64,000 bases of DNA from Nageia nagi (Eukaryota > Pinophyta). Of this stretch, positions 47,700 through 58,750 are shown in pieces. The translations under genes and the position numbers were made by a program. Every line of letters begins with the position of its first letter. Position 1 is the first letter of the stretch. The notes below the pieces were generated by a model. It saw only the letters and a program-made list of their open reading frames with translations, did not search any database and was not told where the DNA came from. The DNA lies in the NCBI GenBank assembly GCA_050084985.1, contig JBITNC010000001.1, forward strand, positions 9,920,001 through 9,984,000, in the 5' to 3' direction.

Positions 47700-49484
47700 C
47701 TTAATTAAGGGAGATATATCCTATATTATCATGCTTTAGGAGTTCTTTAACCCAAATCAATGCATGTTTCTACTTTTGATAGGGGATATGATGGTTACAC
47801 TCGAGGATGTATACTAGATACTATATGTGTCGCTCAAGGATGAGCAATTGATAGTATCGATAGACATAGTGGTGATACATCCATATGTAGATGATGGCTA
47901 TAGGATATGGGACCTCCTAAATGGAGTGGTACTCATCACACCTCTCTATCAGGAAAGTCTCCTAGGACATTGACAGGTCATGGATATGATATTGAGCTCT
48001 TCATTTGTACTTTCAAATTTCTTAAGATTGAGATTCCCTTAGAATATATTTGGTGTGGTGACTAGGAAGGTTTAGGAGGGGAATATTTTTATGTGAGGGC
48101 CAACCCTATTGCACTAGACTTATAATGAGTTGGTTAGAGTAGCTCAAGGATGATGAGGTGTGAGCACCTCCTTGTTGCTCCAAGTATTGGCCTGGGAGCA
48201 TATTTAATCAAGGAGGCTGAATGGAATACCCATCATAGTATACATAATAGAGAGGACATGAGATATCCCCCTAGTAGCAAGAGTAAAGATTCCCTATGCT
48301 TGATGATGGGAACATGTGAGGGAGAGGCCCAAGAGATGACCTCATGAGGGCTAAACTAATTGGTATAAAGATATGCTCATCAAAATTCAGGCATATGATA
48401 TGATTTATCAACCCTATTAGGGAGGGCCAAAATATATGAAGGATGTCATGCAGCTAGAATGAGATTTTAGGACATGAAATATTAGGGAGAGACATGTGAG
48501 GGATGTTGAGATACTTTTCTTCAAGTGGGTTCAGTGCAAGAATAGGCTGATTCAATATGTACCTCTCTAGCTTGTACTGTATGGGAAGGTGGATAGGGAT
48601 GCCCTGACTAGGTCATGACTAACATATGTAGAGTTGAATGCAATGCCCCATGCACCACTAGTGAGGTTTATTATTGATGATGTAGGGATGACCCCTAGGT
48701 ATGAATCTTTGTGGGTCACTCATAGGGACCAACTACCCATGTGGATCATAATGAAGAGATAAGATGAAGAACCCCTAGTCAACCCCTAGGTTTTCGAGGG
48801 TGGGGTCATCCCAAGTGTAGAGGGTGAGATGATCAAGGAGGAGGGATATGATGAGGGTAAGGATAATACCCAAGGAGAGGCAAAGGAGCAAGGTGCTCCT
48901 AAAATGGATTCCAAGATGTCAAACCAATCGATATAGGAGTAGGTTGACTAATAGATAGGGGAGTTAAGCAAGGGGAGATTAGATATAAGAACCCTCAATC
49001 TGAGATGCATGAGTTAAATCTATGATTAGAGACATTTACCAACGAGTGTATTATGTAGTATCAGGTAGACCATGAAGTGCTCTAGGTGTATATGGATACC
49101 CTACAAGCTTAGTTGATAGCAGAGCAGGCTACTAGGATGATAATAGAGGCAACTTGAGCAACTGTAGAGGGATTAGTTGATATATTGCAGGTCCAAATGA
49201 TGGTCAAGCAAGTAGCAAGGATGATAGCAAAGAGTCATGATGGGAATCTCTAGGGCGATATGTAGACATTATTAGTAGTTTACATGGCTATTTTAAGGAG
49301 AGGGATGCACTTTGAGCATAGATGGAGGGAGGTGTAGGTCTTCATGCTAGGGTAAACATGTAGACAGATGCATTATTCATAGGTTTAAGAGATAAGGGAT
49401 AAATGTTAATTGACATGGTAGTGTAGAAGAATGTATAGGACATAGGTGCAGTGATGCAAGCTCTTGTAATAGAGGGGGCTATGT
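47700..49484 (+). pseudogene. Plant mobile domain (PMD) ORF, antisense in Tat-F, left piece
   Basis: Plus-strand coding remnant opposite to Tat-F pol. Around 47,760-47,960 the frame reads NQCMFLLLIGDMMVTLEDVY, then ILYVSLKDEQLIVSIDIVVI. That matches the conserved start of plant mobile domains (hydrophobic FxLPxGE-(M)-TLEDV followed by a LxV-pG-like turn). Further on come scattered open stretches (48,150-48,347), an acidic segment (about 48,790-48,900) and a helical, Met/Glu-rich tail (49,000-49,300; EQATRMIIEA, VDILQVQMMVKQVARM). Numerous stops. The PMD is found in plant host proteins and as antisense ORFs in some Tat elements. Copia-D cuts it at 49,484. Confidence 0.55.
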
Positions 49485-49976
49485 TGAAGGATATGAACTA
49501 GATCTAAACAAATCCTCTAGGACCTTAGACTAGGAAACTCATGTGTACACAAGATAACACAATCACTCAAGATAACACATCAATATAATGTGGTTCCTCC
49601 CTCCTTGGGAGTACATCCACAACTAGTTCTCTTATTCTCAAATCTATGTCTCTCTTACAACTATTCTCTAGCTCTCTCCTACACAACCAAGTAGAGTAAT
49701 CTTACTCAAAACTTAGATGATATATTTACATGAGGAGAGGCCCTCTATTTATAGGTTGAGAGCACCTCCCTAACCTTCCTTTAACCCAAGGGTAAGGTTA
49801 GGGTTACATTAAATGTATCACCAAACTTCAACCTACCAACTAACTCCTTTGGTAAAGTCAAAGTCTACATATTAAAGAATTCTATTAATCACTTAATGTA
49901 TCTACATACCCTTAAGTGATTAATTGAATTTACAAGGAGTTTAGATATTCACAATATTTCATTACAAATTCTAACA
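49485..49976 (-). repeat. 3' LTR of Copia-D
   Basis: TGAAGGATAT (+) to ATTCTAACA. TATA box TATAAATA on the element strand at 49746-49753. An 11-bp perfect inverted repeat TAATCACTTAA/TTAAGTGATTA lies at 49886-49896 and 49912-49922. A polypurine tract (AAGGGGGAG on the minus strand, 49977-49985) abuts the LTR. Confidence 0.95.
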
Positions 49977-50731
49977 CTCCCCCTTAATGCAATATTGGGA
50001 TAGAGCGTAGAAGAGAGAAGAGAGAGAGTAAGAGAGAGTTCTCCTCCATAGAGATACAAGTGGAGATGAGAACTTTTACATATTTTTGAGAATCTTTTTG
50101 AGAACTAGTATGAGACTCACTACATTACCATTTGACAAAAATGGTTTACAATACAATCATTAACCACAACTGGTTTCACTGTACATAGTAGTCGATCAAC
50201 TTTAAGCTGACATGTGAGTCTCCATGAGCTTGCTTTCACAAGGTGAGTAACCTGCATTTCTGAAGAAGATCCTGCATGCTACAAGCAACTCATGAACAAA
50301 ATCAGTTAGATGCATCATATATTCAAATAAGAGAATCAAATAATGCCATCTTATAAATAACTGATCAATGGTGCACTATAAGCCATCACGGAGATGCCAA
50401 GCCATCACTCATAGTCACCTGTTGTATATAGACATGTGTTGATTTTAAATAGAGCATAAAAAATTGTACAATGAGTTTCTCACGTAGAGCAAACTCACCA
50501 CGGAGGTATAGAATGTACAACAAGTTCATCACGCAGAGCGAACTTACCACGGAGGTATATTAATTATATGCTCGAAATTTGTACAATAAGTTTCTCATGC
50601 AGAGCAAACTCACCACGGAGGTATAAAATGTACAACAAGTTTGTCATGTAGAGCAAACTTACCACTGAGGTATAAAATAATCAACACTCTATAACAACAA
50701 TTGTACAATAAGTTTGTCACGTAGAGCAAAC
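49977..50731 (-). other. 3' untranslated region of Copia-D with ~50-bp tandem repeats
   Basis: Between pol stop and polypurine tract. Five units starting near 50464, 50514, 50580, 50629 and 50702 share TGTACAA(C/T)(A/G)AGTTT and AGAGC(A/G)AACT(C/T)ACCAC. The last runs into the pol C-terminus (to about 50,757). The rest (49,986-50,460) shows no feature. Confidence 0.75.
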
Positions 50732-53700
50732 TTACCACAGAGGTCTAGAATGTACAATCAAAAAAGGGCCTCTTAGAGGTGAAGTTATCATCACTAACAA
50801 AAGTTTAAACTTCACTCCCCTTGAGGGCAACTTCACCAACCTGAGAGAATCCCTAAGCTTGCAGAACTGAGCTTCAGGAAGGGGCTTGGTGAACAAATTA
50901 GCGGAGTTTTCAGTAGATGGACAATACTGCAAGTGTATGATGTCATCTAGAACCTTCTCCCTGATAAAATGAGCTTGGATTTCTACATGTTTGGTTCACT
51001 GATGGAACACAGGATTCTTAGCCAAAGAGATAGCCGATTGATTGTCTGATGAAATAAGAGATGGGCCATTTTGCGTATACCCAATTTCATTCAGAAGATG
51101 TCTTAGCCAAATAGCTTCTTGGGCGGCAACAGACATGGCTCGATATTTGACTTCGGTGGTAGAAAGAGTCACAGTAGGTTGCTTCTTGGAAGCCCAAGAG
51201 ATAGCACTTGAACCAATGCTAAACACATATGCAGAGGTTGACTTTCTATCATCTCTATCTCCCCCATAATTAGAATCTGAGAACCCTGAGAGAACAATTG
51301 AGGGCACTTTGGAATACTTAAGAGCGAGATCCTTTATCCCTGCAACATACATCAAGATTTGCTTAACAGCATTGAGGTGTTCAACATATGGTTTTTGCAT
51401 GAATCGTGCCATCAGATTCACTGCAAAGGCAATATCAGGACGAGAGATAGTCAGATACAGAAGATTACCAATCAATTGTCTATAAGTTGTAGCATCAGCC
51501 AACTGAGAATCTGAGCTCAGTGATACAACGATTCCAGGAGAAATAGGTATTGCAACATATTTACACTCCTCCATTCCAAACTTTTGCAAGATGTCTGATA
51601 TATACTTAGATTGACTAAGATAAGTACAATCTTTGTGTTGGTATACTTGCATCCCAAGATAGTAATGCAATAGACCTAGATCAATCATTTCAAATGTTGC
51701 CTTGAGTTTGGAGATGCACTCTTGGATGATTGCAATATTATTGCCTATGATGAGAAGATCATCCACATAAAGGAGAATTATGACCATGTCTTTTCCTTGA
51801 TTGAGTACATATAGATCTGAATCTGAGAAGCACTTGGAAAAACCAATATCTGCAAAGAATCCTGAAATTTTCTTGTACCATGCTCTAGGTGCTTGCTTAA
51901 GTCCATACAAAGACTTCTTTAGCTTACACACAAGAGACTCTTTTCCTTCTGGAATAAATCCTTCTGGTTGATTCATGTAGATTTCAACATCCAAGTCCCC
52001 ATTGAGAAATGCACTTTTGACATCAAGTTGAAAAGCTTTCCATCCTTGAGCTGCAGAAAGAGCAAGAATTATTCTGACAGTAGGCATCTTGGCTATAGGA
52101 GCAAAGGTTTCCTCATAATCAATACCATATTTCTGAGCGAATCCTTTGGCTACTAACCTTGCCTTGTATTTTTCAATTTTTCCATCAGAATTGTACTTGA
52201 CCTTGTATATCCATTTATTACCAATCACATTTTTCTCATTGGGATAAGGAACCAAATCCCAAGTTTCATTTTTCATGAGAGCCTCATACTCAACTTTCAT
52301 AGCTTCCATCCAACACTCTTGCTTGGAAGCTTCTTTAAAGGTTGATGGCTCATGCATATTATCAATTTTGGCAAATAAGGATTTATTCAAGGTCATACTT
52401 CTTGTAATTCTCTATGCTGGAGAATTTTGCTCTTGTGGTGACTTCTCTACATGCTCATCCAACTAGTTAGGTGTAGGCGAAGAAACATCTGTATCAGACA
52501 CTTCAGCATGAGAGGTCGTATCCTCAGAAAGTTCATTGAACTTAACATCCCTAGACACAAAGACTATTTTATGGGATGAAGAGTAGAGCCTGTAACCTCT
52601 ATGTTGATTATCATACCCCACAAAGATGCATTTTTCTGATCGTTTATCTAACTTCTTTCTTTTCTCTGAGGTAATGAAGGAAAATGCATCACAACCGAAG
52701 ACTCTGAAGTGTGAGAGGTTAGGTTTCTTTCCTGTCCATGCTTCATATGGAGTTTTACCTTCAACTACCTTAGTAGGACACCTATTTAGGGTGTGAATAG
52801 CAGTGTGAACAGCTTCGCCCCATAAGAAACTAGGAAGGTTACCCAACATGCATCTTGCCATTTCCATAATCGTGCGATTCTTCCTTTCAGCAACTCCATT
52901 TTGCTGAGGGGTGTATGGGATTGTGAATTGTCACTTAATCCCGTGTTTAACACAAAAGTCGTTAAACTCATTGCTATTATATTCACCCCCATTATCAGAT
53001 CTCAGCATTTTGATCTTAAAATCAGTTTGATTTTCAACAAGTGCCTTGAAGTCTTGAAACCTGTCAAAAGATTGATCCTTGTGCTCAAGTAGATAACCAA
53101 ATGTCATCCTACTGAAGTCATCAATGAAGGTCAGAACATAAGAAGCTCCACCTAGTGACTTAGTCTGAAAAGGACCCATCAAATCTGAATGCACAAGTTG
53201 AAGAGGACAAGTAGCCCGAGTTGCCTTATCTTTTTCAAACTTTTGCCTATGCATCTTTCCTAGAATGCACCTTTCACAAAGACCAACTGTGGGTGAAATA
53301 TTAGGTAAACCTTCCACAAGTTCTTGAGTTTTCATAGCTTGAATACTCTTGTGGTTAAGGTGTCCTAATCGTTGATGCCAAAGATTACCTTTTGAACAAA
53401 CATTTATAGCAAGACAAATCTTTGAAGGTACTTGATCCACAATATAAAGGTCATTCTTTACTGATCCTTTCATCAAAGTGGCAAGTCCTTTCTTAACACA
53501 CCAAGAGTGTGAGGTAAACTCAAATGAGCATCATTTCCTTGTAATTTGAATCACGGAGATGAGATTCATCCTTAGTTTAGGCACATAAAAGACATTGTCA
53601 AGAGTCTTTCCATGAATCTTCACACTTCCTATTCCATGAACATCAAGGAATGTATTATCACCTATCACAACTGCATCCTTTTTGTACTTATGAAAGTTTT

Positions 53701-54730
53701 CAAACTTATCCTTTTCATAACACATGTGATTAGTGCATCCTGAATCAACAATCCAATCATTTGAAATAGTTTGAGTCATTGAGTAGTAGGCAACAGAAGC
53801 AGCATGCTTGTTCTTCTTTTTATTATTGAAATTTCTCATATTTGCATTTCCCTTTCCTTTTTGAGCAAATTTCTTTTTGCGACAATCATACTCTTTGTGC
53901 CCAAAGATGCCACAGAAGTTACAATTCCCATCAAACTTTTCCTGAGGTGTTGGATTGCTGGATCCTGCTTTATCATTCCTATGCCTGTAGTTGCCATGAT
54001 TGTTGTTGTTGTTGCCCTTTTTGTCATACTTCCTGAAGGTAGATGAGGACTTGTTGTCTTTGAATTTGTAATGTTTGAACTTTTTCTTGAAAGGAGTTTT
54101 GATTGCTCCTAGAGCAATGCTATGGTCCTTTGGAGAAAGGTTCAACATTTTCTTGTTCAAAGTTTCCTCATGCTTTAGAAGAAGTCTTGAAAGGTTATCA
54201 AGTGAGATGACATCTTCTTCATCATCAAGCTTTGTTTCCATAACTGTGACAAAGTTGCTGAACTTTGTAGTAAGGCTTTGTAGAATGATGAAGACCATGA
54301 ACTCATCATTGATCCAGTTGCACCCACAACCAACCAGTTGTGTCCTGAGGTCAATGATTTTGTTTAAGTAGATGGAGGCACTTTCATCTTCACTTTGTCG
54401 ATACTGCAACAACTTTTGTAGAATGGTAAACCTCCTTGAAAATTTGGACCCAAGGTAAATTTTCTTTAACCTATCCCAAGCTTCCTTTGCTGAAGTTGAT
54501 GAAGAAATCATGAGAAGGACATCATCTAAAACTGCACGGTAAATCATAGAAGTTGCTAACTCATTCTTTGAGTTGTATACTTCAAGAGCCTTCTCATCGG
54601 TAGGACCAACTGCATCTTCACTAACTGTCTGCCACAGCTTTCTTGCTTGTAACTCGACTTTCATACATGGTTCCCATATTCCAAAGTTGGAACCATCGAG
54701 TATGTGCTTGGGAATGAAGGTTTCAACCAT
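50732..54730 (-). pseudogene. Copia-D gag-pol, five nonsense codons, no frameshift
   Basis: Likely start ATG 54730 (MVETFIPKHILDGSNFG), aligned with Copia-B gag; an upstream in-frame Met at 54,757 lies before the acceptor-like site. Order: gag with CCHC (CNFCGIFGHKEYDC), protease (WIVDSGCTNHM), HHCC (LWHQRLGHLNHK, CERCILGK), integrase D,D,E ([24 protein letters not shown]), RT with YVDD (LLYVDDLLII), RNase H (FSDSNYGGD, TLSTTE, SSDNQSA). One frame runs throughout, broken only by TGA 53531-53533, TGA 52931-52933, TAG 52463-52465, TAG 52412-52414 and TGA 50996-50998. The 52,931 and 50,996 stops replace Arg expected at GIK(R)QF and HQ(R)TKH. The catalytic residues are otherwise kept. Not translatable as a whole. 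Confidence 0.95.
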
Positions 54731-54732
54731 TG

Positions 54733-57581
54733 CTACAAAAAACAAATGAATATGCAATAAGAATGTAAACTTTTACAATTTTCATCTATACATATAAAAC
54801 ACCTAATAAGCAAACATGTCCCACATGTGTAAACTCATTAACCATGATCCATAGAAGGATAAAGTTGGGGTTGTTTTCTTGTATAGAATTAGGCCTTCAC
54901 CTGGATGCCCGCAAGGTGGAGCCCAGGTACTACCAGTCCTCAACCAGTTCACCTTGGTCAGTGATATACTCTCACAAGGAGAAGTACCTACTATTTTCCA
55001 AGGATCTAACGTATCTTGGACCGGCCATTTTAATTATCTTGATTAAGGGTTTTAGTTTTCCTCCTAGGTTATCAGGATAATCCCTGAATGGACGTGCGGA
55101 CATGTGGTATCACTACACACATGCCTGTCCACCTAATAGAGTTATGTCCAATCCAACAGAGGTCTTAGGGGCAATTAAGATGGACTTACCACCACTTGGT
55201 TCTTCGGACTAAAAGGGCTCCAGTCTACCCTGTCCTCACCTCATGGCTCCCCAAACAAGTCATGTTGTGGAAAATACGTGCGGATGTATTCATTTTAGGG
55301 GTTACTTTCCAAATTTTTGCGTATTGCAAGTATAAGCAAATGTGCAAAAAATATAAAGTAAAGTGAAAATACTCCATCCACACAAACTTGAAACCTTAAG
55401 AGGCCAAAAATTGAGTCCAATGGGTTTTGTTCTAACCCCTAAAGGACTTTTACATTGTTCATATTTTTCTCACTTTATTCAAGCACTTAATGAATTAAAC
55501 AAAGAACTAAGTCCTACTTAGTATTTAATTCATAACATGCATTGTATCATGACTTAAAATTTAAGTAAGCATGCATCATGCATTAAAAATTTAAGTCCTA
55601 AGCATACTTAGTATTTAATTTTTCAAATAAGATACATGCATCTAGATAAAATTTAAGTAAAAAAAAATTATACCAAGGCCCCCCTGTTTACTTAAAGTTT
55701 TAGCCCTTTTAACTATGCTTAGAGATTGCATATGCACTTAAATTAAATAGGCAATGGGGAGGAGAATAGTAGAATGAGTCTAAGTACTCCTAAGGGCATT
55801 TAATGGGAGCAATTGACTTGGAAGCAAAAAAAATGCCTAATAAGAATAAGTGTGCAAGTGGTAATAGGAGACCCATACCCCAATTTTTTAATGCTTCTCC
55901 TATGTGAAGCACTAAAAAAATATTCCTAAGTCAATAATCAATTAAATGCTTTGTGGTTGGAAAATATGAACCCCCATGTTGCTTCCACCAAGAAAAGCAT
56001 ACGTTGCTTTTGGAAGAACAAAAATGCAAGGAGTCAACTAAAGTAACTAAATGCATTTAAGTGCATTAAAAAGACTAAGAAGACTTGCAAGAAGGTGGCA
56101 GCCATCAACCTTGACCGTGTGAAGGAGGATGACCTGCATGAAGGCTTTTAGAGGACAGCCGATGGAGGTGTTAGAGAGGAAGAGGAAGGAGAGTGCAGGA
56201 GCATTTTGCTCTAGCCTTGTCAGAAAAGCCATTTTGTGCATGTTCTATTCCGTGTCCTACAATGATCATCGGATTTGCACACACAAGAGGGAAGCACACG
56301 AATTGCCTGACTAGATGCACGATGCAAACACCATTGCATGGATTGAAAGGATCGCAAGATCCACCCGTTGGCGTAGGCCCATGACGTTTGCGACTGTATG
56401 ATAGATCGACTCTTTCCAAACTGAATTTCTATCACATGTGTCAGTGTGAATGCCATGGTAGACATGTATGCCAAACTTACAACGTAGGACAGTCACGTGA
56501 AGCTCCCATAATGGCCTTCTCCTGCGAGCGCCAGTGTGGGTAGCATCAGGTCCGCAGCAAACAAGTGCAGCAGCTGCTACCATCCTACATGGTGGTCAAG
56601 CTGGCGATGAAGGAAAGTAGTCACGGTGATCCTACATGGTGTTGCAGTTGGTGAAATAGGGTTATGGCCTATCGAGGAAAGCCATGGCGAGGAGAAGTGG
56701 AGGAGGCTACGTGGAGGAGCATGGTGGCACGTGTGGGGGGGGAAGGAGCCCCAGGGGTGCGCAAGGAGGTGTCCGCACGGTGGGAGGTGGCCGCGTGCAC
56801 GAGGGCGGAGGTGGTGGAGGAGTTGGGTGATGGGAGGAGGAGGCAGGTGCCGCGCGTGGTGGGGGAGGCAGGCGCCACGTGCTGGGAGGTGGCAGAGGAG
56901 CGCGGGAGGATGCCTCCCATGTTAAAAATTTAATTTAACCCCCAAATTGATTTATATTTTGATTTTAAATAAATTTAAAAAACACAAATATATATATATA
57001 TATTATTGAATATTTTAAACAGATTTAAAATATATAAATATATATAAATATTTTTACTTTTTAAACAAATTTAAAATAAAATATATATATGTCTATATTT
57101 TTGACTATAGGTTAAAATAATGCAAGATATATATTATGGTGCCACTAATATATGATTGTGCCCTTTTAAAAAAATTTGTCCTCCTTTCTAACTTTTTGGA
57201 AATGTTGATGCCTTTTGCTTAGGATCATATCAATAACTCACTAATGATAGTATATATGAGATATTTCATAACAATACATTACTACTAACATAAAAAAATG
57301 TTAGTATAAATATTGCAATTTTGCATCATATATGGGTATTTAATTAAAGAATTGAATCAACACATATTTTTAAGTTCAACATGAACAACAAATTACAAGT
57401 GTTGTATACTAACCCTTTAAAAGAACTATAGCAATTTAAAATTGCAAGTAACATAGAGGATTAGTAAAAAATTTGCAACTTGTTAATCATAACTTAAAAA
57501 GGACTAACACATAGCAAATAATGTCTTAGTAGCACTACGTAATAATCAAAATAAATGACCAAATGAGGAGAATCTTTATAC
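54733..57581 (-). other. Copia-D leader, probable spliced intron (2.85 kb)
   Basis: On the element strand GAGCAG|GTATAAAG (intron start 57,581) and an alternative GGTGAG|GTAAAT (57,599) both have equivalents in Copia-B. The 3' end is TTTGTTTTTTGTAG|CA-ATG, the acceptor two bases before the gag start. Interior holds a conserved 450-bp block (54,840-55,310, matching 14,850-15,460 of Copia-B), an AT-rich centre and a GC-rich island. No host gene is recognised. Confidence 0.6.
56640..56930 (-). other. GC-rich, CpG-rich island inside the Copia-D leader
   Basis: About 290 bases of visibly GC-rich sequence, with many CpG, GTGG and GGAGG words, in a region otherwise around one-third GC. Open frames exist on both strands (83-99 codons) but look like products of base bias. 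Copia-B has a C-rich but CpG-poor stretch at the same place (about 12,900-13,620). Function unknown. Confidence 0.6.
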
Positions 57582-57671
57582 CTGCTCTTTAAAATTTACC
57601 TCACCAAGGGGGTGAAAGATGAGGAGTGAAAAAGGATGAACCTCCAAGATGTAGCTTCCACACCAAAAGAA

Positions 57672-57805
57672 GAGCTTCCACAACAAGGAGAGCTTCAACA
57701 CCAAGAAGAAGAGCTTCCACAACAAGGAGAGCTTCAACACCAAGAAGAAGAGCTTCCACAACAAGGAGAGCTTCAACACCAAGAAGAAGAGCTTCCACAA
57801 CAAGG
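57672..57805 (-). repeat. 39-bp tandem repeat next to the Copia-D primer site
   Basis: Units start at 57672, 57711, 57750 and 57789, an exact 39-bp period and near-identical (GAGCTTCCACAACAAGGAGA in each full unit). On the element strand they encode 13-residue repeats (SLLWKLFFLVLKL) within an open frame from 57,845 to 57,576. Copia-B has only one such unit, so the array is a recent expansion. It would lie in leader exon 1. Confidence 0.9.
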
Positions 57806-57816
57806 CTCTGATACCA
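57805..57816 (-). other. Primer-binding site of Copia-D
   Basis: TGGTATCAGAGC on the minus strand (followed by CTTG), complementary to initiator Met-tRNA, two bases inside the LTR edge at 57,819. Confidence 0.95.
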
Positions 57817-57818
57817 AT

Positions 57819-58310
57819 TGAAGGATATGAACTAGATCTAAACAAATCCTCTAGGACCTTAGACTAGGAAACTCATGTGTACACAATATAACACAATCAC
57901 TCAAGATAACACATCAATATAATGTGGTTCCTCCCTCCTTGGGATTACATCCACAACTAGTTCTCTTATTCTCAAATCTATGTCTCTCTTACAACTATTC
58001 TCTAGCTCTCTCCTACACAACCAAGTAGAGTAATCTTACTCAAAACTTAGATGATATATTTACATGAGGAGAGGCCCTCTATTTATAGGTTGAGAGCACC
58101 TCCCTAACCTTCCTTTAACCCAAGGGTAAGGTTAGGGTTACATTAAATGTATCACCAAACTTCAACCTACCAACTAACTCCTTTGGTAAAGTCAAAGTCT
58201 ACATATTAAAGAATTCTATTAATCACTTAAGGTATCTACATACCCTTAAGTGATTAATTGAATTTACAAGGAGTTTAGATATTCACAATATTTCATTACA
58301 AATTCTAACA
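57819..58310 (-). repeat. 5' LTR (promoter LTR) of Copia-D
   Basis: 492 bp, colinear with the 3' LTR; the three differences are at AAGATAAC/AATATAAC, GGGAGTACA/GGGATTACA and CTTAATGTA/CTTAAGGTA. TATA box TATAAATA on the element strand at 58080-58087. Followed by the TATGT duplication at 58311. Confidence 0.95.
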
Positions 58311-58750
58311 TATGTGATGCTAGTTACATCAGGCATATGGTGGTGCTAGCTAATTGAGGTAGGGTTAACATTGATAAACCTCAAGGCCTCTAAGATAATT
58401 CCCATAGTATGAAGCATATTCAAGAGCATGGAAAGGAGCTAGAGGAGTGAGGGGCACTTCATGAAACAACCCATACCACCTTAAGTGATAGTTATAGTAG
58501 ATACCATGGTAGCTACAAGGATCAAGACCATAGGTGAGATAGGTGATCACACATGTGGTTGGTAGGTTTTTCATATCATCATCATCTAGAGGCCAAAATG
58601 GTGCAATTGGGGAGAGCAACCTATTAGGGTATCAATATGAGGGGTAGGGGGAGACTAGCATGCCTCCTAACTGATTGAGATAGAGGGATGATCCTACACC
58701 ATAGGAGTGTAGGCATGTGACTAAGACTCTATATTTTTGGTTCCATAGCA
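58311..58750 (+). pseudogene. PMD ORF remnant, right piece (after Copia-D)
   Basis: Continues the antisense ORF of Tat-F after removal of Copia-D (CDASYIRHMVVLANXGRVNI, then HIQEHGKELEE with stops). Charged, low-complexity C-terminal region; no named domain. Confidence 0.4.

Larger units (their letters stand above)
49485..58310 (-). mobile_element. Copia-D: complete copia element, coding region disabled
   Basis: An 8,826-bp element: LTRs 49485-49976 and 57819-58310, both 492 bp and differing at three sites. Perfect 5-bp target duplication TATGT (49480-49484 and 58311-58315). Primer site, ~3 kb leader, gag-pol, a tandem-repeat tail and a polypurine tract are all present. It inserted into the PMD ORF of Tat-F. 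It belongs to the same family as Copia-B. Confidence 0.97.

Noticed and set aside
56626-56933. Overlapping 83-99 codon ORFs in a GC-rich patch, tempting as a captured host exon
   Set aside because: Open on both strands because of base composition; no recognisable protein family.
56980-57095. TA-rich tract as a replication origin or matrix attachment site
   Set aside because: Simple AT-rich microsatellite in the Copia-D leader; nothing specific supports such a role.
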